Assembly (NCBI RefSeq): GCF_006636215.1
Contig: NZ_VIFM01000067.1
Span: 1 to 46,854, forward strand
Direction: 5' to 3'
Source of the DNA: Myxococcus llanfairpwllgwyngyllgogerychwyrndrobwllllantysiliogogogochensis
GTDB lineage: Bacteria > Myxococcota > Myxococcia > Myxococcales > Myxococcaceae
DNA: 46,854 nucleotides
Shown here: in pieces, positions 8,103 to 16,811 of the stretch
How positions within the stretch are numbered: the first letter of the stretch is position 1
Layout of the letters: each line of letters starts with the position of its first letter
Notes under the pieces: model-generated
Database searches by the model: none
Seen by the model: the letters and a program-made list of their open reading frames with translations, nothing else
Told to the model about the DNA's origin: nothing
Made by a program: the position numbers and the translations under genes

Positions 8103-9554
8103 GTGCAACTGCGTCGACATGTGGGTTGGGTAGCCGTCGTGTTGGGTGCATCCCTGGTGGCCGCGTGTGGCCCCGCCGCGCCGTCAGCTCCCGCGCCCGA
8201 GCCGGAGTCGGAGGGCCAGGTGTCCTCGCCGCTCACGGAGCTGGTCGTCAATGGAACCTTCAGTGGCGGGACGGTGGCGCCGTGGTGGAGCGGTGCCAAC
8301 TCCCAGTCCGTGGTGGAGAACGGGAAGCTGCGCATCAACGTCACGGGGACCCCCGCCAATCCCTGGGATGCACCCTCGGGACAGGACAACATCGTCCTGG
8401 TGAATGGCCGGGCGTACACCCTGTCCTTCACGGCGTCCGCGTCGGCGACCGTGCGGGTGCGGGTGACGGTGCAGTTGGGGGCCGCGCCGTACACCGCGCC
8501 GCTGGACCAATACATCACCCTGGATGGCACCACGCGCACCTTCACATTCCCCTTCACCTCGAACCTGGCCACGACGGCGGGGCAGGTGACGTTCCAACTG
8601 GGCGGCGTGGGCGCCTTCTCGGCCTTCCTGGACAACATCTCCCTCACCACGGAGGACGGCGGGGGTGGCACCGGGCCGGTGGGGATGACGAGCGGCTTCT
8701 ACGTCGACCCCAACTCCAACTCCGCCGTCTGGGTGCGCAACAACGGTGGGGACTCCCGCGCGGCGCGCATCCAGTCGTCCATCGCGAGCAAGGCGGGGGC
8801 GCGCTGGTTCGGCAACTGGAGTGGAGACATCGCCTCGGCGGTGTCCAGCTTCGTCGCCGCCGCGGACGCGGCGGACAAGCTCCCGGTGCTGGTGGCCTAC
8901 AACATTCCCGGACGCGACTGCGGCAGTCACTCCGGCGGAGGCGCGGGCAGTCCCGAGGCCTACCGCACGTGGATCTCCGCCTTCGCCACCGGCCTGGGCA
9001 ACCGCCCGGCCATCGTCATCATCGAGCCGGACGCGGTCGCCCAGCTCGACTGTCTGCCCAATGATGCGGAGCGACAGACGCGGCTCGGCCTCCTGCGCTA
9101 CGCGACGGAGCAACTGAGAGACCGTGCGCCGAACACGTGGGCCTACTTGGACGGTGGCAACGCCAACTGGATTGCCGCCGACACGATGGCGCAGCGGCTG
9201 GAGTCCGCCGGCGTCCGCAACATCCGGGGCTTCGCGCTGAACGTGTCGAACTTCTACACCACGGCCCAGTCGACCACGTATGGGGCGGCGGTGAACGGCG
9301 CGCTCAATACGCGCTACGGCTACACGAAGCCCTTCGTGGTGGACACCAGCCGCAACGGCAATGGCCACAATGGCGAGTGGTGCAACCCGGCGGGCCGCAA
9401 GCTGGGCGTGCTGTCACAGGTGGGTGGGGGCGCGGAGATGCTCCTGTGGGTGAAGGTCCCTGGAGACTCCGACGGCAACTGCGGCATCGCCCCCACGACT
9501 CCAGCGGGCCAGTTCAGCCCCGACATCGCCATCCGCCTCATCGACGGGACCTGA
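8103..9554 (+). CDS. Secreted GH6 glycoside hydrolase with CBM
   Basis: A 483-residue lipoprotein (lipobox VAAC, Cys22). A beta-sandwich carbohydrate-binding module of the CBM4/9 type spans about 48-190 (ELVVNGTFSGG...NISL). A Gly-rich linker leads to a family 6 catalytic domain at about 196-483, starting GFYVDPNS. The GH6 catalytic acid region IPGRDCGSHS places Asp272, and IIEPDAV places the second conserved Asp at 310; the closing NPAGRKLG and WVKVPGDSDG segments are also typical. Family members are endoglucanases or cellobiohydrolases acting on beta-1,4-glucan by inversion. The start is GTG 8103 behind AGGAGG. No other cellulase gene is nearby. Substrate is inferred from the family. Confidence 0.93.
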   Translation: MQLRRHVGWVAVVLGASLVAACGPAAPSAPAPEPESEGQVSSPLTELVVNGTFSGGTVAPWWSGANSQSVVENGKLRINVTGTPANPWDAPSGQDNIVLVNGRAYTLSFTASASATVRVRVTVQLGAAPYTAPLDQYITLDGTTRTFTFPFTSNLATTAGQVTFQLGGVGAFSAFLDNISLTTEDGGGGTGPVGMTSGFYVDPNSNSAVWVRNNGGDSRAARIQSSIASKAGARWFGNWSGDIASAVSSFVAAADAADKLPVLVAYNIPGRDCGSHSGGGAGSPEAYRTWISAFATGLGNRPAIVIIEPDAVAQLDCLPNDAERQTRLGLLRYATEQLRDRAPNTWAYLDGGNANWIAADTMAQRLESAGVRNIRGFALNVSNFYTTAQSTTYGAAVNGALNTRYGYTKPFVVDTSRNGNGHNGEWCNPAGRKLGVLSQVGGGAEMLLWVKVPGDSDGNCGIAPTTPAGQFSPDIAIRLIDGT

Positions 9555-9583
9555 GCCCAGGGGCTCCCGGAGCGCGCGACGAA

Positions 9584-10042
9584 TCAGCCGCGCTTCGGGA
9601 GCAGCCGGGCCAGCTCGCGGTCCAGCGCCGCGGCGAAGCGCTGGCGGTCCTGGGCGTTGAAGCCGCTCGGGCCGCCTGTCACGACGCCGCTCTCCCGCAG
9701 CTCCTGCATGAAGTTCCGCACGGAGAGCCGCTCGGCGATGTTCTCCTCGGAGAACAGCTCCCCACGAGGGTCCAACGTCACCACGCCTCGCGGCACCAGC
9801 AGCGCCGCGAGCGGGATGTCCTGGGTGACGGCCAGGTCCCCGCGCTGGGCCGACGTGGCGATGTGCTGGTCCGCCACGTCGAGCCCCGCACCCACCTGCA
9901 CGGTGGAGACGAACTCCGCGCGGGGCAGGTTCATCGCCCGGTTGGCCACGAACACCAGGGGCACCTTGAGGCGCTGTGAGGCGCGCAGGAGGATTTCCCG
10001 GACGGGGCCCGGACAGGCATCGGCATCGACCCAGATTTTCAT
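9584..10042 (-). CDS. YaiI/YqxD family (DUF188) protein
   Basis: A 152-residue cytoplasmic protein of the UPF0178 family, whose members have a PIN-like fold but no settled function. Hallmarks are the start MKIWVDADACPGPVR, VFVANR, then DVADQHIA near 58 and the ALLVPRGVVTLDPRGELF segment. Length is typical. ATG 10042 was taken as start because the family begins with MKIWVDADACP and a GAGGA ribosome-binding site lies upstream; the open frame extends further but without family similarity. It is convergent with the GH6 gene, with only 29 bp between them. Confidence 0.92.
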   Translation of the reverse strand: MKIWVDADACPGPVREILLRASQRLKVPLVFVANRAMNLPRAEFVSTVQVGAGLDVADQHIATSAQRGDLAVTQDIPLAALLVPRGVVTLDPRGELFSEENIAERLSVRNFMQELRESGVVTGGPSGFNAQDRQRFAAALDRELARLLPKRG

Positions 10043-10212
10043 GCGGCCCGCATCCTCGCGTGGATTCACGGCGCGGTGCTCCGGAATATTCGGCGTGGAC
10101 CGTGCAGTGCGTCGACGAGCGCTCACTGGATGACGGCGACCCGGAGTGAACGGTGCCGCGTTGTGGACGAAGTGCTTGACGACGCGGGAGCGCGGCGCTC
10201 GGATGCGCGCCC

Positions 10213-11871
10213 ATGTCCGAGCTGCTCACCCGTGCTGAAGCCTCGAATTACGCCGAAACCTCGCGTCATTCCGACGTGCTCGCCTTCATCGACGAACTCT
10301 GCCGCCGCACGAAGCTCGCCCGACGGGTGGACTTCGGGACCAGCGGCGAGGGTCAGCCGTTGGTGGCGATGGTCGTGAGCGACCGCAACTGCTTCACGCC
10401 AGAGCTGGCGCGCAAGCAGAAGAAGGTCGTCGTGCTGGTGGAGGCCAACATCCACGCCGGCGAGGTGGAGGGCAAGGAGGCGCTGCTCGCGCTCGCGCGG
10501 GATTTGACGCTGACGAAGCTGGGCGCGAAGTTGCTCGACAAGCTGTGCCTGGTCCTGGTCCCCAACTTCAACCCGGACGGCAATGACCGCATCAGCCCCA
10601 ACAACCGCAAGCTCAACCTCAAGAGCCTGGAGGGGCAGGTCAACCCCGAGGGGGGCGTGGGCACGCGCTACACGGGCGAGGGGTGGAACCTCAACCGCGA
10701 CAGCACGAAGCAGGAGGCGCCGGAGACGCGCGCCATGGCGAAGCTGCACCAGACGTGGTGGCCCGAGCTGTTCATCGACTGCCACACCACGGACGGCAGC
10801 ATCCACGCCTTCGACCTGACGTTCGACACGTCCCACTCGAACGAGCCGCTGTTCCAGGAGCTGCGCGACTACAACCGGGCGATGCTGGAGCGCGTCTCCG
10901 AATCGGTGAGCAAGCGCCACGGGTTCGACAGCTTCTGGTACGGCAACTACCGCGAGGAGGACGTGCCCGCCTCGGGTTGGCACACGTACCCGGCGCTGCC
11001 GCGCTTCGGCAGCCACTACCGGGGGCTGCTCGGCCGGCTCGACGTGTTGCTGGAGACGTACAGCTACATCGACTTCCCGCGCCGCTGCGCCGTGACGCGC
11101 GCGTGGCTGTTGGAGCTGTTCCGCGAGGCGGCCCGGAGCTCGAAGGCGTTCCTCTCCGTCACGGAGGCCCAGCAGGCGGCCATCATCGCGCGCGGCAAGA
11201 CGCCGGACCTCCAGTCGCTGGTGGGCATCAACTACGGCGTCGCCACCCGGGACGCGCAGGGCGCGCTGACGTTCGACTACCCGGCCTATGCGAAGGACGG
11301 GGACCTGGCGCGCATCCAGGCGTTCGACGAGAAGAGCATCGCGGAGCATCGCTTCCCCGGGAAGAAGCGCCGCGTCTACCGCGTGCCGCACTACCGCACG
11401 TTCATCCCGACGCAGGCGGTGAGCACACCGGAGGCGTACCTGGTGCCCGCGGAGCTGGCGCCCCGGCTGGAAGGGCAGGGCATCCGGTTCGAGGTGCTCC
11501 CGAAGCCGCGCCACTTCCTGGTGGACAGCTACCGGATTGCCCGGCGGGAGGAGACCTTCAGCCCCGACGTCGCGGCGAACGTGCCCGCGCCCGGCGAGGC
11601 CGAGGTGCCGCTGAGCCTGAAGCCCAAGCCGGTGCGCTTCGAGACGGTGCTGACGGTGTCCCCCGAGCGGACGAAGCGCGAGTTCGCCCAGGGGACGCTC
11701 TACGTGCCCACGGCGCAGCGCGCGGGCACGCTGGCCGTGTACCTGCTGGAGCCGCACTCCGACGATGGTTTCTGCCGGTGGCAGTTCCTGGACACGATGC
11801 TGGAGGTGGGCGGGCTCTACCCCGTGCACCGCGTGGTGAGCCCCGCCCCGGCTCCGAAGAAGGCGGAGTGA
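10213..11871 (+). CDS. M14 family zinc carboxypeptidase
   Basis: A 552-residue metallopeptidase. The zinc ligands are visible as HAGE (His81, Glu84) and DCHTTDGS (His191); LETYSYIDF places a candidate catalytic Glu at 281. NFNPDGNDR and WNLNRD are typical substrate-pocket motifs of the M14 fold. No signal peptide is evident at the ATG start (MSELLTRAEAS), so it may be cytoplasmic or exported otherwise. The C-terminal 250 residues form an additional beta-rich region seen in many large bacterial M14 proteins. It would remove C-terminal residues or cleave amide links in peptides; specificity cannot be read. No strong ribosome-binding site is seen. It is transcribed divergently from the DUF188 gene. 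Confidence 0.9.
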   Translation: MSELLTRAEASNYAETSRHSDVLAFIDELCRRTKLARRVDFGTSGEGQPLVAMVVSDRNCFTPELARKQKKVVVLVEANIHAGEVEGKEALLALARDLTLTKLGAKLLDKLCLVLVPNFNPDGNDRISPNNRKLNLKSLEGQVNPEGGVGTRYTGEGWNLNRDSTKQEAPETRAMAKLHQTWWPELFIDCHTTDGSIHAFDLTFDTSHSNEPLFQELRDYNRAMLERVSESVSKRHGFDSFWYGNYREEDVPASGWHTYPALPRFGSHYRGLLGRLDVLLETYSYIDFPRRCAVTRAWLLELFREAARSSKAFLSVTEAQQAAIIARGKTPDLQSLVGINYGVATRDAQGALTFDYPAYAKDGDLARIQAFDEKSIAEHRFPGKKRRVYRVPHYRTFIPTQAVSTPEAYLVPAELAPRLEGQGIRFEVLPKPRHFLVDSYRIARREETFSPDVAANVPAPGEAEVPLSLKPKPVRFETVLTVSPERTKREFAQGTLYVPTAQRAGTLAVYLLEPHSDDGFCRWQFLDTMLEVGGLYPVHRVVSPAPAPKKAE

Positions 11872-11896
11872 ACGAGCGCGCGCTGGGGCCCCGTGC

Positions 11897-12127
11897 TCAG
11901 TTGGGGCTCCAGCAGAACTGACCGGTCTCCGCGGGCGCGGAGGTGACGCCCGTCGCATCCGTCACGCGGAACCGGACGTGCTTGCGGTAGTACGTACCGG
12001 TGGTGGAGAGCTTGAAGACGCACGTCTCCTCGCGCGACGTCGTCCCGACGCTCCAGTAGGGGCTGTTGGGGCCGTGTGGCTGGATATGTCCCTGGTGCCT
12101 CCAGATGACAGGCGCTGTTGAGTTGCA
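11897..12127 (-). pseudogene. C-terminal remnant of a secreted protein
   Basis: On the minus strand a 76-codon tail reads like a genuine extracellular domain end: HIQPHGPNSPYWSVG, then CVFKLSTTGTYYRKHVRFRV and a closing FCWSPN. It is beta-rich, with Cys residues near both ends. Upstream of about 12127 the frame turns into the shadow of the opposite-strand gene, and no start or signal peptide precedes it. I read it as the surviving 3' end of a deleted gene; a short functional gene is less likely. No ribosome-binding site supports an internal start. Confidence 0.35.
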
Positions 12128-12239
12128 ACTGTTTGCGGTATGCCGGCAGGGGTTGGGGCTCAAGACAGGGCGTTCCGTGAGACATTGAACCCGGGGCCAC
12201 TGTCGCGCCACAGTGCGGGGTTTCGAAGGGGAGGCGCTC

Positions 12240-13634
12240 ATGAGGAAGTCCGTCGGACTGAGTCTGTGGTTGATGTTGGGCCTGGGCTGCGCGCATTCGT
12301 CCGGGAAGCCCCAGGACGTGGTGTCCACCGTGGGCGCGATGACCTCGCAGGAGTTGTCCCTGCGCGCGGAGAAGGCCTACGACGCCGAGGACTTCGCCAC
12401 CTGCGCCGATTTGCGGCGCCAGTCCGCGGAGGCCCTGACGGACCCCGACCTTCGCGCGGAGGAGTACTACTCCGCAGCCGGCTGCGCTTCTCTCGGAGGG
12501 CGCACCGAGGACGCGATGGCCTTCCTGAAGCGCGCGGCCGACAGTGGTTTCCTCTCCGTGGATCAGCTCCAGTTCGACCCCGAGCTGGCCTCGCTCCACT
12601 CGCTGCCGGGCTGGGCGCAGGTGGTGGCGGGTGTCCAGGCCAACCTGGACAAGGCGGGCACCCCACCCATGCCCATCCCCGTGCTCGCGACCATCGACGT
12701 GTCGCGCTCGCGTCGCGCCACCGCGGCCGAGGTCATCAAGATGCTCGGCCTGGAGGTGGGCAAGCCCATCGTCCGCAGCCGTCATCTCATGAAGAAGCGT
12801 GAGGAGGCGCTGCGTCAGCGCTTCAACCTCGTCTACACCCACGTGGGCGTCATCGCGTTCTTCGCGGAGGAATTGAAGGGGCAGGCCTTCGCCAGCGTGG
12901 ACCTGGTGGATGCCGAGGATTCGCACCGCCTGAGCTTCCTCCCCGCACCCACCGGACACGTGGAGGACCCGGAGGGGCTCATCGCGCACTGGCTGGAGTA
13001 CGAAGACAAGGTGGTGCGCCTCATGCGCGCCGGCGCGCTGAACACCGACCAGCCTCCGTCCTGTCGCGTCGCCCACTGCTCGTTCGGGTTCGGTCACCCC
13101 GAGCTCGCCCCCTACGAGCCGCGCTTCGTCGAGAAGGCCCCCGCCGCTCGGGAGGCGCTGCTGCGCATGCTGCGCGAGGACGCCGATGCGAACCGTCGCT
13201 CGGCGGTCCCCTATGTGCTGGGTTATGCCGGCACGCCGGAGCAGGTCATCGGGTGGCTCCTGCCCTTCTTCAAGGACCCGGACTCCGGCGTGCGCAACAA
13301 CGTCGTCCGCTCGGTGCTGGCCTTCCAGCAGGGCCTGGACCGGCCCGTCGTCGACCTGTCCAAGGTCTTCGAGGCGATGACGATGCCGGACGTGTCGGAC
13401 CGGAACAAGGGCACGTACCTGCTGGAGATGGTGCTCCAGAAGCTCTCGCCCGAAGAGCTGAAGGCCCGCCGCGCGGAGGTGCTCCAGAAGGTCGGCACGC
13501 TGCTCGTGGACATGTCGGCCTACCAGCAGCCCATCAATCGCGAGCCCGCGGTGCTGGTGCTCCAACTGCTCTCCGGTGAGAAGTTCGAGCGTCCCGAGCA
13601 GTGGCGGCAGTGGCTGTCGAGCCAGGGCGACTGA
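12240..13634 (+). CDS. HEAT-repeat-like lipoprotein
   Basis: A 464-residue lipoprotein (MRKSVGLSLWLMLGLGC, Cys17) behind the ribosome-binding site AAGGGGAGG. Residues about 35-140 look TPR/Sel1-like (repeated Ala-rich helix pairs such as AEKAYDAEDFATCADLRRQS). About 300-390 look like HEAT/armadillo helices (ANRRSAVPYVLGYAG..., SGVRNNVVRSVLAFQQG). Such proteins are usually periplasmic or outer-membrane scaffolds; no enzymatic motif is seen. A -10-like TATGCC lies at 12139-12144. The next gene starts 85 bp downstream on the same strand. The fold calls are pattern impressions; function is unknown. Confidence 0.82.
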   Translation: MRKSVGLSLWLMLGLGCAHSSGKPQDVVSTVGAMTSQELSLRAEKAYDAEDFATCADLRRQSAEALTDPDLRAEEYYSAAGCASLGGRTEDAMAFLKRAADSGFLSVDQLQFDPELASLHSLPGWAQVVAGVQANLDKAGTPPMPIPVLATIDVSRSRRATAAEVIKMLGLEVGKPIVRSRHLMKKREEALRQRFNLVYTHVGVIAFFAEELKGQAFASVDLVDAEDSHRLSFLPAPTGHVEDPEGLIAHWLEYEDKVVRLMRAGALNTDQPPSCRVAHCSFGFGHPELAPYEPRFVEKAPAAREALLRMLREDADANRRSAVPYVLGYAGTPEQVIGWLLPFFKDPDSGVRNNVVRSVLAFQQGLDRPVVDLSKVFEAMTMPDVSDRNKGTYLLEMVLQKLSPEELKARRAEVLQKVGTLLVDMSAYQQPINREPAVLVLQLLSGEKFERPEQWRQWLSSQGD

Positions 13635-13705
13635 GCGACGCTCCGTTCGTCCCTGTCCGCGAGCGGTTTGTCCCAGGCCTCGTGGAAGCCATCCCCGGGG
13701 CCCGC

Positions 13706-13711
13706 TACCCT
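13706..13711 (+). promoter_or_regulatory. -10 hexamer, likely leaderless start
   Basis: TACCCT lies 8 nt before the ATG at 13720, the same spacing as in front of the 6426 gene. There is no Shine-Dalgarno sequence between them. The hexamer keeps only the TANNNT core. Confidence 0.35.
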
Positions 13712-13719
13712 TGCCCGTC

Positions 13720-14850
13720 ATGCGCGAAGAGGAGACGGCGAGACCCCGGGCTGGTGAGGTGGCGCCCCTGCCATCCTGGGCCGTGTGGCCAGGCGCCCTG
13801 GGTTGGTGGCTCGCGGACGCGCTCATCTCCGTGAGCCAGGTCCAGCTCCTCCAGCGCATCGGCGAGGCGGAGGTCGCCGGGGGCGCGCTGTGGCGCATGT
13901 CCCTGGCCAGCTCCCTGTTGTGGGTGCCCATCACCGTGATGTGTCTGCGCCTGTCGGAGCGAGTCCCCCTGGCGCGCGGGCGCCTGCCTTCCGCCCTGGG
14001 CTTCCATCTGGTGGCCCTGCTGCTGGTGGTGTTCGGCAGGGCGACCTTCGTCGTGCTCACCCAGGACCTCATCGGCTGGTACGAGCGCGAGCCCCGCGTG
14101 CTCGACGTGCTGGCCCAGAGCGTCGTCAACAACCTGCTGCCCTTCGTGCTGCTGACGGCGGGCGCCCACGCCCTGGGCCTCGCGCGCCGAGCGCATGTGC
14201 GTCAGCGTCGCGCGGACCAGCTCCAGGCCCAGCTCGCGGAGGCTCGGCTCCAGGCGCTCGCCTCGCAGCTCCGGCCACACTTCCTGTTCAACGCGCTCAA
14301 CGCCGTGGCCTCGCTGGTCCACGCGGACCCGGATGCCGCGGAGCGCATGCTGGCGCGACTGGGCGACCTGCTGCGCCACAGCCTGGAGTCCCATGCACGA
14401 CAGGAGGTGACGCTGCGTGAGGAGCAGGCGGCGCTGGCTCCCTATCTGGACATCGAACAGATTCGCTTCGGGCCCCGCTTGGAGGTGTCGTGGCGGCTGG
14501 CTCCGGACGTCCTAGATGCACGCGTGCCCTATCTGGCGTTGCAGCCCCTGGTGGAGAACGCCATCCGTCACGGACTGGCGCCGCGCGCGGAGCCGGGGCG
14601 GATTGAAATCTCCGCCGAGCGGGAGGGGGACGTGCTGCGGCTGTTCGTGCGGGACGACGGCATGGGGCCGCCCGTGGGAGGCCCGCCTCGCGGTGGAGGC
14701 GTGGGCCTGTCCAACCTGCGAGCGCGACTGGCGACCCTCTACGGGGGCAGGGCGGGGCTGGAGCTGCGGCAGGGGACGCCCCGGGGCGCGGTGGTGGAGT
14801 TGCGCGTGCCGCTCGACGCGGGGCCCGAGGGGGCTCGGGTGGCGGCATGA
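13720..14850 (+). CDS. LytS/YehU-type sensor histidine kinase
   Basis: A 376-residue membrane kinase of the His_kinase (PF06580) class. Four hydrophobic segments (about 21-40, 58-78, 92-115, 135-155) are followed by a short coiled-coil. The phosphoacceptor motif is LRPHFLFNALNA with His187, the N box is PLVENAIRHG, and a DDGMG nucleotide-binding motif follows. It has no separate periplasmic domain, so it probably senses something in the membrane. It overlaps the next gene by ATGA, so kinase and LytTR regulator form a translationally coupled pair. ATG 13720 gives the complete first membrane helix; the open frame upstream overlaps the previous gene and is discarded. Confidence 0.92.
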   Translation: MREEETARPRAGEVAPLPSWAVWPGALGWWLADALISVSQVQLLQRIGEAEVAGGALWRMSLASSLLWVPITVMCLRLSERVPLARGRLPSALGFHLVALLLVVFGRATFVVLTQDLIGWYEREPRVLDVLAQSVVNNLLPFVLLTAGAHALGLARRAHVRQRRADQLQAQLAEARLQALASQLRPHFLFNALNAVASLVHADPDAAERMLARLGDLLRHSLESHARQEVTLREEQAALAPYLDIEQIRFGPRLEVSWRLAPDVLDARVPYLALQPLVENAIRHGLAPRAEPGRIEISAEREGDVLRLFVRDDGMGPPVGGPPRGGGVGLSNLRARLATLYGGRAGLELRQGTPRGAVVELRVPLDAGPEGARVAA

Positions 14851-15659
14851 GCGTGGAACCGGTGGAGTCGACGCTGCTTCGCGTGGCGCTCGCGGACGAT
14901 GAGCCGCTGGCGCGCTCCCGGCTGCGCGCACTGCTGGCGGCGGAACAGAACGTCGAAGTGGTGGCCGAGGCGACCAGCGGCGCGGAGGCGGTGCGCGCGG
15001 TGCTCCACACGTCGCCGGACGTGCTGCTGCTGGATGTCGAGATGCCCGCGGGTGACGGCTTCGAGGTCCTCCGCGCGCTGCCTCCGGAGTCGCTCCCCGT
15101 GGTCGTCTTCGTCACCGCGTGGCAGCAGCACGCCGTGCGGGCGTTCGAGGCGCAGGCGTTGGACTTCCTGCTCAAGCCCTATGACAAGGAGCGCTTTCGC
15201 GCCGCGCTGGTCCGGGCACGCGAGCAGGTGCGCCTCGTGCGGCGCAGCGAGGCCGTGGCGCGCCAGGAGGCCCTGCTGTCGGGGCTCGCGATGGCGGAGG
15301 CCCCTCTGCGCAGGCTGCCCATCAAGGTCGACGGGCGCATCCGCTTCGTCGACTGCTCCACCATCACCCACGTGGAGTCCGAGGCCAACTACGTCCGCGT
15401 CCACGTCGGGGGCGAGCAGCACGTCCTGCGAGAGACGCTGACACATCTGGAGGAGCGGCTGGACCCACGTCGCTTCCTCCGCGTGCATCGCTCCGTGCTC
15501 GTCAACCTGGACCAGGTGCGGGAGATGGAGCCCCTGTCCCAGGGCGAATACCTGTTGGTGCTGGGACCTGGCGGCACCGCCGTGCGCACCGGACGCAGCC
15601 ATCGCGCTCGCGTGGAGTCCGCGCTCGGACTGGGGCCAGGTTCGGACGGAGCGCGCTGA
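14847..15659 (+). CDS. LytTR-family response regulator
   Basis: A 270-residue regulator. The receiver domain (about 10-125) has the acidic pocket ADDEP (Asp17, Asp18), the phosphoacceptor Asp63 in LLLDVEMPAGDG, Thr90 in VFVTA and Lys110 in FLLKP. After a helical linker, a LytTR DNA-binding domain (about 155-265) shows RFVDCSTITHVESEANYVRV and RVHRSVLVNLDQV, the two best-conserved stretches of the family. Its start overlaps the stop of the LytS-type kinase by 4 nt, so the pair is co-transcribed and almost surely cognate. LytTR proteins bind pairs of direct repeats about two helical turns apart; targets are not apparent here. Confidence 0.95.
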   Translation: MSVEPVESTLLRVALADDEPLARSRLRALLAAEQNVEVVAEATSGAEAVRAVLHTSPDVLLLDVEMPAGDGFEVLRALPPESLPVVVFVTAWQQHAVRAFEAQALDFLLKPYDKERFRAALVRAREQVRLVRRSEAVARQEALLSGLAMAEAPLRRLPIKVDGRIRFVDCSTITHVESEANYVRVHVGGEQHVLRETLTHLEERLDPRRFLRVHRSVLVNLDQVREMEPLSQGEYLLVLGPGGTAVRTGRSHRARVESALGLGPGSDGAR

Positions 15660-15805
15660 GGCGCGTCCCCGAGGGGCTCCCGTCCGTCCCGCGTCCCTCT
15701 CGCTTCATCCCCGCTTCCCGGACAGCGGCGGGCAACGCGCGTACCTCTTGGGCCATGGCGGGAACGACGTCACTTCCTCCCGCCACATCTCGAGAGGAAT
15801 CCGTC

Positions 15806-16735
15806 ATGTCATCGTCATTCCGTCGCATCCCCGTGGTGCTCGCGGCGCTGGTGCTGTGCGCAGCCATGTCCGCTTCGGCCTCCGCGCCTCGCACGCCCGA
15901 GGTGTTCGCCCCGGGGTTCGTCTCCCTTCCGGGCCAGGAGGAGTGGCGCTTCGCCTTCACTCCGGATGGGCGCACGGCCTTCTGGGGCGTGAGCCCCGGC
16001 TTCTTCCCCGAGACGCGCCAGGCCACCATCGTCTTCTCCGAGCTGCGCCACGGCCGATGGACGGAGCCCCGCCCCGCGTCGTTCTCGGGCGTGTATTCGG
16101 ACATCGACCCGTTCGTCTCGCCGGATGGACGTCGGTTGTTCTTCTCCTCCATCCGTCCCGTCAACGGCGCGCCGCGCGAGGATGTGGAGATGTGGGTCGT
16201 CGAGCGACGCAGGGACGGCGGCTGGAGCGAGCCGCGTCACCTGGGGGCCGCGGTGCACAGCCTCGGTGACGAGCTGTACCCCAGCGTGGACGAGGACGGC
16301 ACGCTGTACTTCGGCTCGGACCGTGAGGGCGGCTTCGGCGGCTGGGACGTGTGGCGCTCGAAGCTCCGCGCGGATGGCAGCTACGGGCCCGCGGAGAACG
16401 TGGGCCCCGCCGTCAACACCGAGCTGTGGGAGTTCAACCCGAACGTCCTGCCGGACGGCGACACGCTGTTGTTCGCCTCCATCGGTCGTCCGGAGGGCTA
16501 CGGCTACGGCGACCTCTACGTGGCCACGCGCACGTGGCGCGGCTGGCAGCCGGCCCGCAACCTGGGCCCGACGGTGAACACCGCGCTGGACGAGTACCAT
16601 CCGACGCTCTCGCCGGACCACCGCACGCTCTACTTCGTGCGGCACCAGTATGAGCCGTTCCTCCCCAGCGACCTCTTCCACGTCCAGGTCGGCCGGCTCC
16701 TCTCCGATGCCGGCTCGTGCGACGTGCGCGACTGA
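15806..16735 (+). CDS. Secreted PD40 (WD40-like) propeller protein
   Basis: A 309-residue exported protein with a signal peptide (MSSSFRRIPVVLAALVLCAAMSASA). The body consists of TolB-type PD40 blades: PDGRTAFWG, SPDGRRLFFSS, DEDGTLYFGSDREGG, PDGDTLLFASIGR and SPDHRTLYFVRH mark five repeats. PD40 propellers without a TolB N-terminal domain are common in the cell envelope of these bacteria and act in binding. ATG 15806 is preceded by GAGAGGAAT, a good ribosome-binding site; an upstream ATG at 15755 lacks one. The gene is monocistronic and convergent with the serine-protease-like gene. Confidence 0.88.
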   Translation: MSSSFRRIPVVLAALVLCAAMSASASAPRTPEVFAPGFVSLPGQEEWRFAFTPDGRTAFWGVSPGFFPETRQATIVFSELRHGRWTEPRPASFSGVYSDIDPFVSPDGRRLFFSSIRPVNGAPREDVEMWVVERRRDGGWSEPRHLGAAVHSLGDELYPSVDEDGTLYFGSDREGGFGGWDVWRSKLRADGSYGPAENVGPAVNTELWEFNPNVLPDGDTLLFASIGRPEGYGYGDLYVATRTWRGWQPARNLGPTVNTALDEYHPTLSPDHRTLYFVRHQYEPFLPSDLFHVQVGRLLSDAGSCDVRD

Positions 16736-16754
16736 GCGCCCAACGCGGCTTCCA

Positions 16755-16780
16755 CCCGGAGCCAGGGGTCTGACTCCGGG
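16755..16780. terminator. Hairpin between convergent genes
   Basis: CCCGGAG (16755-16761) pairs with CTCCGGG (16774-16780) across a 12-nt loop. It sits between the stop of the PD40 gene and the stop of the convergent protease gene. There is no T tract, so it is a weak or bidirectional terminator candidate at best. Confidence 0.35.
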
Positions 16781-16811
16781 AGGAGGCGCGATGTGGCTTC
16801 CGGCTCGTCGC

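Noticed and set aside
9555-9583. GAGCCC-AG-GGGCTC as a terminator between the GH6 and DUF188 genes
   Set aside because: Stem of only 6 bp with a 2-nt loop and no T tract on either strand.
12113-12135. Shared TTGA(G/C)TTGCAACTG at 12117-12130 and near 45248-45262
   Set aside because: A single short match between unrelated contexts; the core TTGCAA is self-complementary and could recur by chance.
10123-14132. Very long minus-strand open frames opposite the M14, HEAT-like and LytS genes
   Set aside because: Low-complexity Arg/Ala/Pro/His composition, no ribosome-binding sites or domains; mirror frames of well-supported plus-strand genes, expected at this GC content.
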